A DNA stretch of 64,000 nt from Oscarella lobularis (Eukaryota; Porifera; Homoscleromorpha; Homosclerophorida; Oscarellidae), in contig NC_089178.1 in the NCBI RefSeq assembly GCF_947507565.1, positions 2,542,001 through 2,606,000 of the forward strand. Reading direction: 5' to 3'. The notes under the pieces are model-generated. The model saw only the letters and a program-made list of their open reading frames with translations, was not told where the DNA came from and did not search any database. This document shows positions 11,199-24,707 of the stretch, piece after piece. Made by a program: the position numbers and the translations under genes. Each line of letters opens with the position of its first letter. The first letter of the stretch is position 1.

Positions 11199-12648
11199 AT
11201 GTTCGCAAAGAAAACGGTCCTCTTTGTGTTCCTATACGCGTCGACCGTCATGTTTGGCGTCACTTTTTGGATGTCAGGCTTCTTGATGACGGATCGAGAT
11301 GGCCGCGTCGTGCAATCGCCGCTCCCTTGCGTCCAAAACGAAGCGAAGTCGAAAAAGAGAGTCGACACGCCACCACCACCGCCGCGCTACAAAGACGAGC
11401 ATCAATTGGCCGTCGTAGTTCCAATTCGCGATCGTTTCGAGGAATTTCTCGAATTCGTTCCTCACATTCACCGATTTTTAAATCAGCAGAAAATTCGCCA
11501 CCAAATCTGGGTCATCAATCAATTTGACAAGCACAGGTGACGCCACGAGAAAGTGTTAATTATTTAATTATTTAATAATTAGTAATTAATTTTTCAGATT
11601 CAATAGAGCGTCTCTTATCAACGTCGGTTTTCTATTGAGCACGCGTCGTGGCTGTGACTACATGGCTATGCACGACGTTGATCTATTGCCACTCAATCCA
11701 GCTCTCGACTATTCCTATCCAAAAAATGGGCCCTTTCACGTTGCCGCGCCTGACCTACACCCAAAGTATCACTACAAGACGTTTGTTGGGGGAATATTGA
11801 TTCTAACTGCTGAGCAGTTTGAAAAAGTATACGCAGTGTACGTAGGTAGTGCAGGGATTCTTATACGTTGCGCTCTATTTCAGTGCAATGGGCTGTCAAA
11901 TTTGTTTTGGGGATGGGGAAGGGAAGACGATGAGTTCTATCGTCGAATGATTGAGGCTGGATATACGGTATGCGTATTAGAGAGGAGAGAGAGAGAGTAA
12001 TATGAAGAGCAATAGATTATTGAGTACTAGTCTGCTTCTCAGTCAAAATAGTGTTTTGACATGAGAATTAGACGGCGCGTCTTTTAATTGCTTAGGTGCA
12101 GTCACCAAAAAATATTACAACTGGTTACCAGACGTTTAAGCACGTTCACGACGAAAGCAGACGAACTCGAGATAAAGAGAGGCTCTTTAATCAACGCGAG
12201 GTTATTAGAGGTCCCAAAGTAGTCAAACGAACCAACAAACAGAGGCAAAAGTCTTAGATAGTTCTGCCTAGTAAAGTCGTCTTCTTTATTAACAAGGTCA
12301 GTCGACCGAAAGGCATTGAAACGGGATACAAAACGTTTCGCCATTTCCACGACGACAAGAAACGTAAACGCGACTATGGAACGTACTATAACCAAGCTAA
12401 GGTACAGTAGGGAATGCTCGTTGGTTTGTTGGTTGGTTTGACTCATTTATGACAAACTCGATGCTAGTTACAATCTCTTTTTCAAGGTTTCTCGGACTCG
12501 CGATCGTGTAACAGGGTTACATGATGTTGACTATCAGGTCATTGATATTGTCAACGTAACCATCAAGGAGGCACCGTGCACGCTTGTCAACGTGAAACTT
12601 GCGTGCGACAATGAAAAGACTCCGTTTTGTGACAAACCTGAGAAATAA
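11199..12648 (+). CDS. B4GALT7: Xylosylprotein beta-1,4-galactosyltransferase 7, with two alternative copies of one exon
   Basis: This Golgi enzyme adds the first galactose to xylose in the proteoglycan linker. Exon 11199-11536 encodes a type II membrane anchor and the start of the catalytic domain ([14 protein letters not shown]). Exon 11598-11826 holds the metal motif MHDVDLLPL and [10 protein letters not shown]. Exon 11884-11967 holds [15 protein letters not shown]. The next exon exists twice, 12096-12200 and 12297-12401, each exactly 105 nt and phase 0, each with TTGY/ETGY and an HxHD motif. The last exon, 12487-12648, ends in the cysteine-bearing C-terminus ([12 protein letters not shown]). 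Using either copy, or both, keeps the frame. Confidence 0.94.
12096..12401 (+). repeat. Tandem exon duplication within B4GALT7
   Basis: Copy 1 (12096-12200) reads [19 protein letters not shown] and onward. Copy 2 (12297-12401) reads [19 protein letters not shown] and onward. Both are 35 codons long, in the same phase, with AG acceptors and GT donors. They are separated by 96 nt, too close for the two to be unrelated. Confidence 0.9.
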
Positions 12649-12835
12649 TTTCATAATTTATATCAGGCAGATTAGCTGATTTTTTTGAATTCAGCGCCTT
12701 TATTCGCCTTCTTTTTTGTGCCGGGCATCTTTATGCTACTTCTACAGAGAGGGCCATAAAAGATAAAATATAAAAGTGCATTAAGGGAAGCGCTCGCGAG
12801 CACACACACACACACCTGACCAATACATCTCTTAC
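12649..12835. other. B4GALT7 / LRSAM1 convergent 3' flank with a (CA)n run
   Basis: A short 3' flank with a CA microsatellite at 12801-12815. On the minus strand a stop-free lysine-rich 18-codon frame (MPGTKKKANKG) lies at about 12675-12731. Nothing supports it as a gene. Confidence 0.5.
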
Positions 12836-15800
12836 TTAGACCATGTACAATTTGATCTTCTGCAAAATTTGACTTCTGCAAATGGGGCAGATGCTCAACT
12901 TGGCGGAGCATTCCTCGCACGAGCAGACATGGCCACAGTTCAACAAAACGACATTGGGCTGCAAGACAACAAAAGACTCACAATTCATCCAACTTACTGG
13001 CCCAGGTCAGCCCACCCTTTCGCTGAGACAGACGACGCATTCGGCTTGAGCTGTTGCCAACTGCGTTGCTGCTGACGCCGGCGGAGGCGACGGCGACGGC
13101 AACGATACGATTGCAGAGCCGCTTTCCTCCGTTGCATCCAGAGGCGGTGCAGAGGGCACAACCTCGTTGTCGTCAGGAGGCGCCGACGGTTTCACCGCTT
13201 TCTCGGGTTCAAGGGTAGGAGCAGAAGGACCTGGCTGCGGTGCTTTAGGAAGCAGCTAATATTAGGAACGTACATGTATAAGAAGGGGCCATTAGATGCC
13301 TCTTTGGGCTTCTTACGTCATCTAGGCCTTCTTCCAGGCCAGCTTCAATTGCTTTGACTTTAGCTGCCGCTCTGTCTTCGTCAGCAACGTACTGTTCCAC
13401 GGCAACTTTTATACGCTGACGCAAGCCGGTTTCATAGACCCCAATCTGCCAAAAAAATGACAATTAGAAAGGTAACTTCGACTGAAAGACTTGCTTTTTT
13501 CAGTTCGTCGAGCGAAAGCGTCTTTAGAACGTCCATGGTGACTTTATGACGAGCAAATTCCACCAAATGGTGTCCGGCATCGCAGTCATCCAAGATTGCT
13601 TTCACAGCTGGATCGCACGTATTCTCCTGCGAAACGAAAGCGATTAAATCTCGCAAGGTAAGCGAGTGAAAACGTTGGCGTACTGCGTCAATAAGAAGCT
13701 TGGGCTTCGACAAGAGCAGCTTCTGATACTGAGCTATCCAATAGTCCTTGTCTCCCTCTTCTTTCTCGTTCTCAATTTCAAGCTGATACGAAGTGGAATC
13801 AAAAATGAAAACGTGTTTCGAAGCCAAGGAAACATTGTACGTACAAGTCTCTGCTGAAGTTGCAAGGCTCGTCGTTCCTGCTGCTTCATCAACAGCACCA
13901 TCTCTTCGGCCGTCTTTCTTCGCTGCTCTTCGTAAATTAGAGCCAACTTCTCTTTTTGTTCTTGCTGAAAAATCATTGACTAACAATTAAAGCAAGAGTG
14001 TCTTCTTCATGCGAAGCCTTTTACCTCAGCTTTACGCCTTTCTTTTGATTCCTCTAAGCTGAGACGAGCAAGTTCGGCCTGATGCAGAGCAATCTGACAG
14101 GAGAAGCTCGTATAGTCAAATTAACGTTGGGTGTGCACTAAACCTGATTCGTAATGTTGACGTACAGAGCGTCCTTCTCCAGTTGCAACGCCTGAAATGC
14201 TTTCACCTGAGTCGCCTCTTCGTCTGCTATGTTCGACAGAAGGTCATGAAACAATTTGTCCTGAGCCAAAAGCACGTCGGCTATACGACGACTCTCTTTA
14301 TCTTCACTAAAATAGAATGTCGTTGCAAAAAAGATGAGCCTATCATTTTGTGAGTGTGCGCGCACTTTGCTTGGACTTGCTGTAAGGCAAAGGCTTTGCT
14401 ATTTTCGTATGCTTGAGATAAGAGCTTTTCTTTCTTCGAATCGGCGAGCATTTCTTTCATCGCCTCTACAATTGTTTGACGTTGCAGCGAATGCAGAATT
14501 TCAATCACATGGCTATTATCTTGCCTAGTATTTCCTGTTTTCGTTTCTTGTCCAATTCCACCTGCTGTTGCTGGACAAAGATTTCCGTCTTTACTCTGGG
14601 TAGGTACAGAATCAACGTGACAAGGGAGAACGCTTTGATTTGCCTTACAGTTCTCTTTCCACTTCAGCCAAGAGCAAATCGACATTTCTTTCCTGCAAAA
14701 TCTTCTTCACGGCCTGACTCATAGCCCTGTCATCTAATTCAAAGTCGGTCGAAAAAGGGCCACAAATCAGATAGAGAGAAGCACCCTCTTCGACGGCTCT
14801 GAGCAACTGCTGCTTCTGAGATAAATGAGCCGTTTGGAGTTGCGCCGTTCCTTCAACGTCGCCACGATTCTCCTGTATCAATCGATCAATTGGTCAGTTC
14901 TGCTTTACTCTTCTCGTGAGTACTGTACCATGGCGACTTTTTCCAGTAGGTTGCTCTGCTGTTCAGCTAAGCGTGCTGCCAGGCGAACATTCTCCTCTTG
15001 ATCGGTCAATACTTGAGCTTCAATGGCAAGCACTTCTTTTCGTTTTTGCTCCTATAAATAAGAAGCTTGTCGAAAAAAATACAACGATTTCACACTCTCT
15101 ACTTTCAAAGTCTCCAATTTCTGCACGGATTTCTAAAAAAACAATTTTAGTTTTAAAGACTGGACTACTTCAGGAATGCCCACCGAAACGACGTCGTCTT
15201 CCTGCTGTAATTTATCTAAAACGCTTGATCGGACGCTCCCTGCACGGAAAAGACTGTATTCCAAGCCTTTGTCTTGTTCCTCTTTTGAAACGCACCTTGG
15301 GAATCTTCTGACGAGGATTTTGCGCCCGCCGATGAGGGAGGTACGTATTCAATTTCACATACTAGACAAAAAATCCAAACTAAATATTCGTTTAGAATAA
15401 GAGGAGGCACCGTCGCAAAGAAACTTCATCGTCTTCTCTAATCCCTGAGCGACAATTTCTAGAATAAAGTATGCTGACTTGTGTGGGGATTGGTGAAAAT
15501 AATGACCTTTAGGTGGAAAAGCCATGTTTTCCACATCGACCACCAAATTTTCCAGTGTACGAACCCTGCACAGATCTGGTGGCACGGCAGTCAGTCGCGG
15601 ATTGTCCTTCACATTCAGCGTCTGCAAGCTCTTTAGTTGGCCTACTTCACCAGGCAAAGTTTTTAAGCAATTCGCTACAAATCCAGAGGATTCAATAGAG
15701 TACATAGAAAGACGCCTGAGTTAGCTCAGTGCAACTGTACATTTAATCAGTAAAATTCTCAAATGAGAAAGCTTTCCCAGCGTTGATGGGACAACTTTCA

Positions 15801-16344
15801 GCTTGTTTTGAGACAAATCTAATTCTTCCAACGAGACGAGAGCACCGATGCTATCGGGAAGAGACTTTAATTCGTTTTGATGCAAATCTAACACCTAATA
15901 AAAAATTCAAAATTTGCAAATTAATTAATTAAAAAATAGTCGAATTCGATTAGCTTTTAGCAGTTCGAGGTCTTGCAACATTCCGCCGCCTTTCAGCGAA
16001 TCGAGACGATTCGCGTGAAGCCGCAGAGTCTAATAAGAGGCTCACAATCTAGCGTAACAATGAGTCGGGTTCAATTTCACCCTTACGTCTTTTCTCTGAA
16101 CTTTGCAAAGCGAAAAAAGTCCTTCGGGAACCTTAGAACGATTTAGCTTGCAACTTTGCGTGCTATGTCACTTACTCGAACGAGATCGCATTCCGAAAGA
16201 TCGACGGTCGATTGCGGAGCTTCTCGCGCCTTCGAGGAAAGAGATTTGATCGCCTACTGTCGTTTAGAAAAGACGCACCAGCCATAACTGATGCTCGGTT
16301 TTCTCCTGGCCTTCTTTGCTCTGTTTCTTTCCGAATAATGGCAT
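12836..16344 (-). CDS. LRSAM1: E3 ubiquitin ligase LRSAM1 (LRR, coiled coil, SAM, RING)
   Basis: The start at 16344 gives MPLFGKKQSKEGQEKTEHQL, close to vertebrate LRSAM1. Leucine-rich repeats follow at about 15300-16250 (LPGEVGQLKSLQTLNVKDNP). Then comes a long coiled coil over many exons (about 14050-15200). A region like the SAM domain ends with LSLDELKKA. There is a PSAP-type stretch (VPSAPPLDATEE) of the kind that binds TSG101. The C-terminal RING reads CVVCLSERVG ... LNCGHVCSCEECSAKLSICPICR and ends KIKLYMV at 12836. In vertebrates it ubiquitinates TSG101 and tags intracellular bacteria. The zinc ligands and domain order are complete. Confidence 0.94.
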
Positions 16345-16541
16345 CGCAAAGAAGTGCACTTGGATTGTAACACGCGCGCTAAGTGATGAATCACAACAAC
16401 AAAATTCTTTAGGTATGCGTCATCACGCAAATTGCCTGTGCAAACGCGGTGATGTCAAAGTGCAAAAAATTTTTGAAAACGCTTTTTTATTCGTCAGAAC
16501 GAGACCAAAGATAGTGAAACCAAAGATAGTTTTTCACTCCC

Positions 16542-17395
<854 letters not shown>

Positions 17396-17525
17396 TTGTA
17401 CAGAACTATGCAGACAAACTCGATATTACCAGAAAAATACGCCCCGTCGGTAGCTAGATAGAGAATAAGGAGCAAATCGCCTTACTCTTCACTATCGCGA
17501 GCACGAGGAACTGCAGAGCGAAGAA

Positions 17526-17562
17526 CGCATGCGCTTCGAAGAAGAATGAGACGTCCCGGATA
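17526..17562. promoter_or_regulatory. Shared RPS5/FLOT1 promoter with two recurrent motifs
   Basis: cgcatgcgc at 17526-17534 and gtcccggata at 17553-17562 lie between the divergent start codons. Both also occur at other promoters in this window; this is the only place with both. Confidence 0.5.
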
Positions 17563-17599
17563 AGAAGACAATCTCCTCGGTGCGAAATTCTTCAGAACG

Positions 17600-19619
17600 A
17601 TGGTTTGGGAATCGTGCGGTCCGAACGAAGTGCTTGTTTTAAGCGGTAGGCATGCAGCTGCTCATCAACTCGTGCAATTCGACTCTCTTTTGTTTCTTTT
17701 TTTCTCGCAGGATGCGGCCGCGGCGGCAATCCGACTTTCATTCAAGGCGGACGCGTTTGGGTTTGGCATTGCTTTCAAAAACTGCAAAGGTAATAGCGCT
17801 CGCCGTTCTCTCGGCTCAGCATTCCACGGGGAGGCGTGGTTGCATTGCGTGTGTTCCCAGAATGTCGCTCAATGTTATGACGCTCAACGTCGTCAGTCCC
17901 AAAGTGTTCACCAATCAGGGAGTCGCTATTTCTGTCACAGGCGTGGCTCAGGTAGAGAGATATAGGAGGTTTGTAATTAATTAACCTATAATTGGAATTT
18001 TTTTCTACAGGTCAAAGTGGATGCTTCGCACGATGCAATGCTTAAGGCGGCTTGCGAACAGTTTCTCGGAAAATCGACTCGGGAAATCGAGAACATTGCA
18101 CTGGAGACTCTGGTGCAAAAAGATGCGATCTGGGTAATTTTTTTTCTATGTGTGTGTTCTGTAGGAGGGTCACCAGCGTGCAATAATGGGAACAATGTCT
18201 GTTGAGGAAATCTATAAGGATAGACAGAAATTTTCGACTCAAGTCTTTGATGTGAGATAATGTCGTTGGTCTGACGTGCAAGAACGCAATTTTGCGTAAC
18301 GTTTGTAGGTGGCCAAATCTGATTTAATCAATATGGGAGTCAGTGTCGTTAGCTACGTCATTAAGGATATCAGTGATGAACACGTACAAAGATTGGGAGG
18401 GGGTTAGACAGTCTGTTTAGATCGATCGTTTTCCCTTAGGGCTATCTTCACGCGTTGGGAATGGCTCGAACAGCGGAGGTCAAGCGAGATGCTTCTATAG
18501 GTGAAGCCGAAGCTCTCAAAGACTCCGGCATCAAGGCAAGTTACAACTATTTGTCTTTTCCTCAATCTAAGCCTCCCCCCCGCCCTCCGTCTGTAGGCTG
18601 CGCTCGCTGATCAAGCTAGAATGGCTTCCAAATACGTAAATGACATTGAAGTTGCAAACTCTCGGAGGACTTTCGAACTGAAGAAAGCTGCCTACGACAT
18701 CGAAGTGAATACGCGAAAGGCTGAGTCCGAACTTGCCTATCATCTCCAGGTGCCACTTGATATTATAGAACGCGCCATGAACAGCATCATCAAGGGCGGG
18801 ATTTTCCTCTGATAGGCGGCCAAGACGAAACAGGAAATCAAAGAGGAGCAGATGGAAATTAAAGTTGTTGAGAGAAGGCAGCAAATCAACGTTCAGGAGC
18901 AGGTCACAAGGCAACCCTTTTTCACGGACGTTAATCAACCGTTTCTTTGTGTGTCATGTCATACAGGAAATTCTGCGTCGCGAAAAGGAATTGGAAGCGC
19001 AGGTGAAACGTCCCGCCCAGGCTGAACGATTCCGACTGGAAACGTTGGCCGAAGCGAACAGGCAGCGCGTCATACTGGAAGCCGACGCTCAAGCTGAATC
19101 CATTCGCGTATATTATAGAAAGAAAACGATCCGTTTGAGATTCGATTTCTTTGCGTTTTCAGCTCAAAGGAGAAGCCGAAGCGTTTGCTATTGAAGCCAA
19201 AGCCAAAGCCGACGCAGAACAGATGGCGAAAAAGGCCGAAGCTTGGAAAGATTACCAGGATGCTGCCATGGTCGACATGGTCTTGGAAACCCTGCCAAAA
19301 GTAAAGACATAATATATTGTGCGCATCTCGTATGTGGTACATTATCTTTTTCTTTCAGGTTGCTGCCGAAGTGGCTGCGCCTTTTGCTCAGACGAATAAG
19401 ATTGTCATGATAGCCGGTGAAAATGGGGAAATCGGCGCGAGCAAAATTACCGGCGAAGTGATGGACATTGTCGCCAAGCTGCCCAAGTCGATCGAAGCTC
19501 TAACAGGAGTCGACATATCTCAGGTAGGAAAACGCGAAATTGTCCCCATGTGGCAATTTGAAAACGCATCGTTCGTTTACAGGCTCTTAAAATTGCCACC
19601 CACATGAAAAGGAAGTGAA
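17600..19619 (+). CDS. FLOT1: Flotillin-1 (SPFH/PHB domain membrane scaffold)
   Basis: Flotillins form oligomeric scaffolds in cholesterol-rich plasma-membrane and endosomal patches. The start gives [17 protein letters not shown], matching the family's opening. The SPFH domain follows ([55 protein letters not shown]). Next are the flotillin repeats, rich in EA heptads ([40 protein letters not shown]). The tail [20 protein letters not shown] ends with KIATHMKRK. About a dozen exons. It is nearer FLOT1 than FLOT2 because of the GPNEV start and the LTGVDISQ end. Confidence 0.95.
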
Positions 19620-19806
19620 ACCCTTTTGGGGCCTCCCCCCGACCGCTTACTGTTTCCCTAAGTATGCGAGTGCTCGTTTGTGTGTGCACATTGCTGATCC
19701 TTCCCTCCCTCCCTATTCACGCATCGCCGTCATTGTTTACCTTGAGGCATAGAATTCTTCGTACTGTACTGTATGTTTGTTTCATGCTGAATCTGAAGTC
19801 TGTCAG

Positions 19807-19812
19807 AATAAA
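19807..19812 (+). terminator. FLOT1 polyadenylation signal
   Basis: aataaa about 190 nt after the FLOT1 stop and just before the convergent T-box gene's stop codon. Confidence 0.6.
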
Positions 19813-19824
19813 ATGGTGCCCAAT

Positions 19825-21919
19825 CTACATGGTATCGGTCCACTGATTAGGCAACACCGTCGTTGCAACGTCGACATCCGTTTCAAGTAAGTATTCCGAA
19901 TCCGTTGTGGGGACCAGCCAATTCGACGCACTTCCAGCACCAGTAGCAGCACCGCTTACCCCAGTCGGAGAGACGTCTGCCTGCGATGGAGCAGTCGTTG
20001 CAATTTGGCTCGACTGACCATAGCTGAAATGATAACTAGGTTGATCTGGGTATTGTTGTTGATGTTGCTGCTGTGACTGTAGTTGCTGCGTATTGAACTC
20101 TTGACCGCCAACTGGGCTGTAGCTCGCTAGACTGGCAGGAGAAAAAGGTGACGGCACTTGATGGTTTGATTCGTCAAGAGTACCACCACCACCACCACCA
20201 CCACCACCACCACCACCACCACCAAAGCTGTTCCCGTCCTGACTGGAGAGCGAGGCAAGCGACGGATGATACGTCTGGTGGTGGTGGTGATGATGATGAT
20301 ACTGAAAAGCCAGCATCTGCTGCTGCTGTTGCTGTTGATGCTGCCTGACGTCCGGAGGGTGATGAAGATGAGGTGACGGACTGATGGCCTTGTCGGAGCC
20401 GTATCCGCTTGACGAGCTTCTGACGCGATTTGGGTAGTGCAACTCGCCGGCTCCGCCGTACTCACAATCTGGCAGAGCAAAATTGGACTGCGGTGGCTGC
20501 TGTTGATAGGGAAACTGATAGATGAAAGAACCGGCCGATGTCGAAGAGCGGCGATCCGGCGCCCAGCGTGCAGACGGCGACGCCGTTCCTGGATACGGTC
20601 GACTGTGCGAAGACGACGAGAACGGTTCTCTAGAAGAGAAGTACTCCGGGGAATAGTCTAAGAGATAAAAGTCGGTGCAGCAGACGAGAGTGCCATCTAT
20701 GCGTCGATCACCTCTTTGAGAATGAATTGGGGGATACGGCGAACGGGGTGGTTGAAAGTGAGACGGAGTATAGCCTTGATAATGGTCGCCGCGCCATCCC
20801 ATCTGCCACGCACTAAGGAGACGAAAAGAGACTTGTAAAAAATTCTCATTAAATCATAATCCCAATTATACTTGTCTCCTCCTACGTCAGAAGTTCCAGG
20901 GACTTCGCGAAACGCTTTCGCAAAGGGGTTAGTGTCAATTTTCAGTTGAGTTACCTGAAACAAAGCGTGAGATCAAATGACACTCTTTACCACAAAAAGG
21001 CTAACCAAGTCGTTCTGGTACGCTGTCACGGCATAGAAAGACGTCTCGGGAAATTTGAACGTTTCCTCGACGCCTCGACTTCCGTCTTCATTCATTAAAA
21101 TAATGTGGAGTTCTGGGATGTACTTGTGAAGAGAATCTAGAACAATCTAGAAAACAAGATTGATCGAGTAGGCGGAGCGACAAGGCAAATGTTTTTACGT
21201 GATCAGGACTCCCTTTCCTGTTATTAGTCAATTTCAGCTTCTTAAAATTGACCGGATTTCTCATCCAATACGAGCCCGCTTTAGGCGATTCGTGGTGAAC
21301 GTGTTCGCGTTCGGGCGGCGGCGATTTCTCCGCCTTTCCAGCGGCAATCCACTGGTTTGTCAGGAACTTATGTCGAAAGTTATCGACGGAAACGATTCGA
21401 ACGGCGAGCGTGTAAAGAGCGTCGGGCTCGAGTCCGCAAATGCTGACGCCGAAACACGGAAACATACGTCTAAATCGAAATATATCGGGGGGCCCCGAAC
21501 TTCGTTGACATCGTGTTTTTTTACCTTCCCGACTTCGTGATAACCATTTCGGTTCCCAAGTGATCAAACTGTTCCCACAGTTCGCGATTTTCTAGCGTGA
21601 CGTGCAATCCGCCGCTGCCACCGATCACGCGTCCTGCAATTGCGACTGACGACATAGACGAGCGCGAAGTGGGGCCCCGGTGAAAATTCGCGGATGACGC
21701 CGCCGCCCCTGCTGCTGCCGCTGCCGCTGCTGCCGACACCGAACTCGGAAGGTTAGAGAGTAAAACGCGACACCTATCAGTGCACGCAGCCGGCGGCCGT
21801 CCCGCTACTGATGCAGGTGGACAGTCAAATGGGGAGCCGCGAGTCGCTGATGGCGCGGCGCCGCTGCCACCGACATTAGACGGGTAGATGAGCGTTTCCG
21901 ATTCGCCTAGTTCGGACAT
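19825..21919 (-). CDS. T-box transcription factor, gene A
   Basis: A DNA-binding developmental regulator. The first exon (start 21919) has an alanine- and serine-rich N-terminus, then opens the T-box with [19 protein letters not shown]. The domain continues with [54 protein letters not shown], and [15 protein letters not shown] ... [16 protein letters not shown]. The C-terminal ~325 residues are low complexity: His-rich, Gln-rich and a 12-14 Gly run encoded by a CCA repeat. The T-box is complete but divergent, and assignment to Tbx1/15/20, Tbx2/3/4/5 or Brachyury is not secure from reading alone. Four or five exons; the intron after TEM...KSGR sits where it does in gene B. Confidence 0.93.
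20182..20224. repeat. (CCA)n microsatellite coding poly-glycine in T-box gene A
   Basis: Fourteen CCA units, read on the minus strand as GGT glycine codons within the transactivation region. Likely length-variable. Confidence 0.9.
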
Positions 21920-22728
21920 TACGAGTCTCGTTCACTCGACTTCTTAAATCAGACGATCGCGGCGCTGTTTACGGCAACTGACGAGGCTGCCCCGCCCGAC
22001 TGGTTGCACCTCGGATAGACGCACGGCGGAGTTTGATTGGTCCAGCCAGGACATTGGCACCTCTGAAGAGGCAGATCCTCACTGGCTGATCAATTGTCAC
22101 CTTCGTGAGACTGAGATCCACACTAAAGTTCGTCGCGCAACGTACTCGCTTTCTCGACAGCACGCCGAGTTGAAAACTAGCGACAAACAAATTCTTCGTC
22201 GCAAAGTTGCTCGACTATTTGCACTGTTACTTGTTTCCACGGAAACGGCATTAGGTGAGACATTTTTTCAAGGAACTGCTATTTCACGCTACAAGAACGA
22301 ACACGCTCTAACTTGCTTCTAAGCGTGGAGGATCTTTGCGAAGCGAAACACTGCGACCTAGCTAGAGAGTAGGGGAGAAAAAATGCAACAAACGAAAGGA
22401 ACCTGTCTCGAACTCGGACCCCGACGCCCTCGATCGATTGACGAAAGCACGCACACGCCTGCATATTCCGTCGTTCGACGAGCACGTGTCAAAGTTCAAA
22501 ATCGACACGTGCCGTCAGGAACGAAGCAAATCGACCCCGCTAAAGCCCAAGCCGCCTAGCCTGATTAGTATCAGCTTGGCAGCCGAGAGCAGTCGCTTCC
22601 TCTTAGCGCTAGCCGTCGATCCTACTCCACGCCGAATCTCGCTTCAGATAGCACCGCGTGGCGCCGCCAATCGAACGCGACTTAAAAACCGATTGTGTTT
22701 TTGTGATTAGTCGTGCATTTCGCAAGGA
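21920..22728. promoter_or_regulatory. Intergenic region between divergent T-box genes
   Basis: The 809 bp between the two start codons hold no supported gene. It must contain the promoters and 5' leaders of both genes. I see no TATA box near either start, nor any repeat. Confidence 0.6.
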
Positions 22729-24707
22729 ATGAACACTCCGCCGCCCGAAGAGGCACCGTCCGTTTTTCCTCCCTCGCCTCCGCGTTGCAACGACGACGAC
22801 AGCGGCGGCAGCGGCAGCGTCGGCACCAATAACACGCTAAGTACCGTCGCTTTGTCTCACAAAGCGACGGCTTATTCAGTCGCCGCCTTGGTGAACGACG
22901 AAGACGACACTGCCATCGTCGCCCCGGAGACGACCGATCAAACGAGACGACCTAGCGACGGTCGTCTCATTGCCGACGCCTTTCGTCGCGTTCAACTCGG
23001 CGGCGACGACGGCGACGAAAACGTCGTCGTCGAACGACGAACGCCATCCGACGTCGTCGTCCCAGACGACGTCGTTGCCGAATCGTCTCCGCCACCGCCA
23101 CCGACACAACTGCCGGCAATTGCCTTCGAACCCGTCACGTATTCGCAAGACGGAAAAGCGAGGATACGGTGCGGTGCCGTCGAAGTAACGCTTGACAATC
23201 TCAGTCTGTGGGATCAATTCAAAGCGCTTGGAACCGAAATGATTATAACGAAGGCGGGACGGTAATAAATGATCTAAACAAATCAATATCGTTTACTACA
23301 CCCCCGATATCTGATTTAAACTTTTTCTCAGGCGCATGTTTCCCCCCTTCGTTATATCAATCGACGGCATGGATCCGACTGCGCGCTACACGCTATTCAT
23401 GGACGTCGAACAGGTCGACGACAAGCGATACAAGTATCTCAATTCAAAGTGGATCGAAGTGGGCAAAGCGGAAAAGGAAACCGAACCGCGCGCCCGCTAC
23501 GTTCATCCCGAGTCGCCGAATACCGGTCAGCATTGGATGACGCAGAAGGTGTCGTTCAAGAAAATGAAGTTGACGAACAACAAGAAAAATACGTCGGGAC
23601 ACGTATGTAAAAACGACCATCTCTGTTAGATCAAGGAACGTTTGAACGAGAGATTCAAACACTTCGTTATTTGATCTAACAGGATTCTTTTGGCGCCTTC
23701 AAAAGTTTTCCTTCTCACTCCCTATGTATTATTTTAGCTCGTTCTGAATTCCATGCACAAGTATCAGCCGCGAATACACGTCATGCAGGAGGGAGAAGGA
23801 ATCGACGACGATCAACACGCCGTCTTTGTTTTTCCCGATACCGTTTTCATTGCCGTAACGGCCTACCAAAACGACCAGGTCACCCAGTTGAAAATCGACA
23901 ATAACCCGTTTGCGAAAGCATTTCGCGATTCGCCGCAGGACAACGATCCGTACGTGCAATCGTTTCAAACATAAACGAGCATTTTTTTTCTTATTTTCAA
24001 CTGTTAGAAGGCGGGGAGGAGCAGCGTGGCCCCAAGGATACTACCACACGTCCTATCCGTCTCAAATCCAGGATGGGCACTTTTTCGCGCAAGATTATGC
24101 AGGCAATTATTTTGGTAAAAATCAAATTTTACCAAGGCATAATGTCGTGGATTTAGGACACCTGAGATACAGTCAAATGCCACAGTACTATCCGACTGTG
24201 AGCCCTCTCAGCCCATGGGAGAATGCCTTCAATCAGGCCTATCCGCCACCGGTCACACCCAACACACCCTACCAACGTCCCGCGCCGGACGCTGCGGCAA
24301 TCGCCAACTGGCAATACGAAGTCACCGGTGGCGGTGCTGGAAACTGCGTCGGGGGCGTGGCTACGACTCTTCCGTCGTCAACGGCAACGACGGAAGAGCC
24401 GTACGCTACGACGTACGCCGGGTACGGTTTCGGCGCGCCGGCACAGACCAGTCAACAGGTGCCGCTCACGCCACTCACGCCATCAATGGATCCGTATGCT
24501 GCGTGCAATCCGTACGTAGCGGCAGCGGCGGCCGTCGCCGCCGCCGCGCAGACGTCGTCGTCGCACGCGTTTGTGACCGACAGTCCGGCGAAGTTTCAAA
24601 TGAGTTCGAGTGGGTCGGTGGGGATGTTGGCGAGCGGAGGCGCCGGCCATCAGGCTTTTCCCGTCAATGCAGCGACTGCGGGTGTGCAGAAGTCGACCGA
24701 ACACTGA
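22729..24707 (+). CDS. T-box transcription factor, gene B
   Basis: Divergently transcribed partner of gene A. Exon 1 (22729-23261) has an acidic, Pro/Ser-rich N-terminus and [20 protein letters not shown]. Exon 2 (23332-23602) gives [20 protein letters not shown] and [15 protein letters not shown]. Exon 3 starts at 23738 with [16 protein letters not shown] and carries [15 protein letters not shown] ... [15 protein letters not shown]. The last exon has a Gly/Pro/Tyr/Ala-rich tail with an alanine run. The T-box is more conventional than in gene A. HKYQPR and [10 protein letters not shown] fit Tbx2/3/4/5 or Tbx1/15/20 types; a tree is needed. A shared intron after the GTEM-containing block supports common descent with gene A. 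Confidence 0.94.

Noticed and set aside
12675-12731. Small lysine-rich ORF MPGTKKKANKG
   Set aside because: Only 18 codons, in the LRSAM1 3' flank, with no homology or start context.
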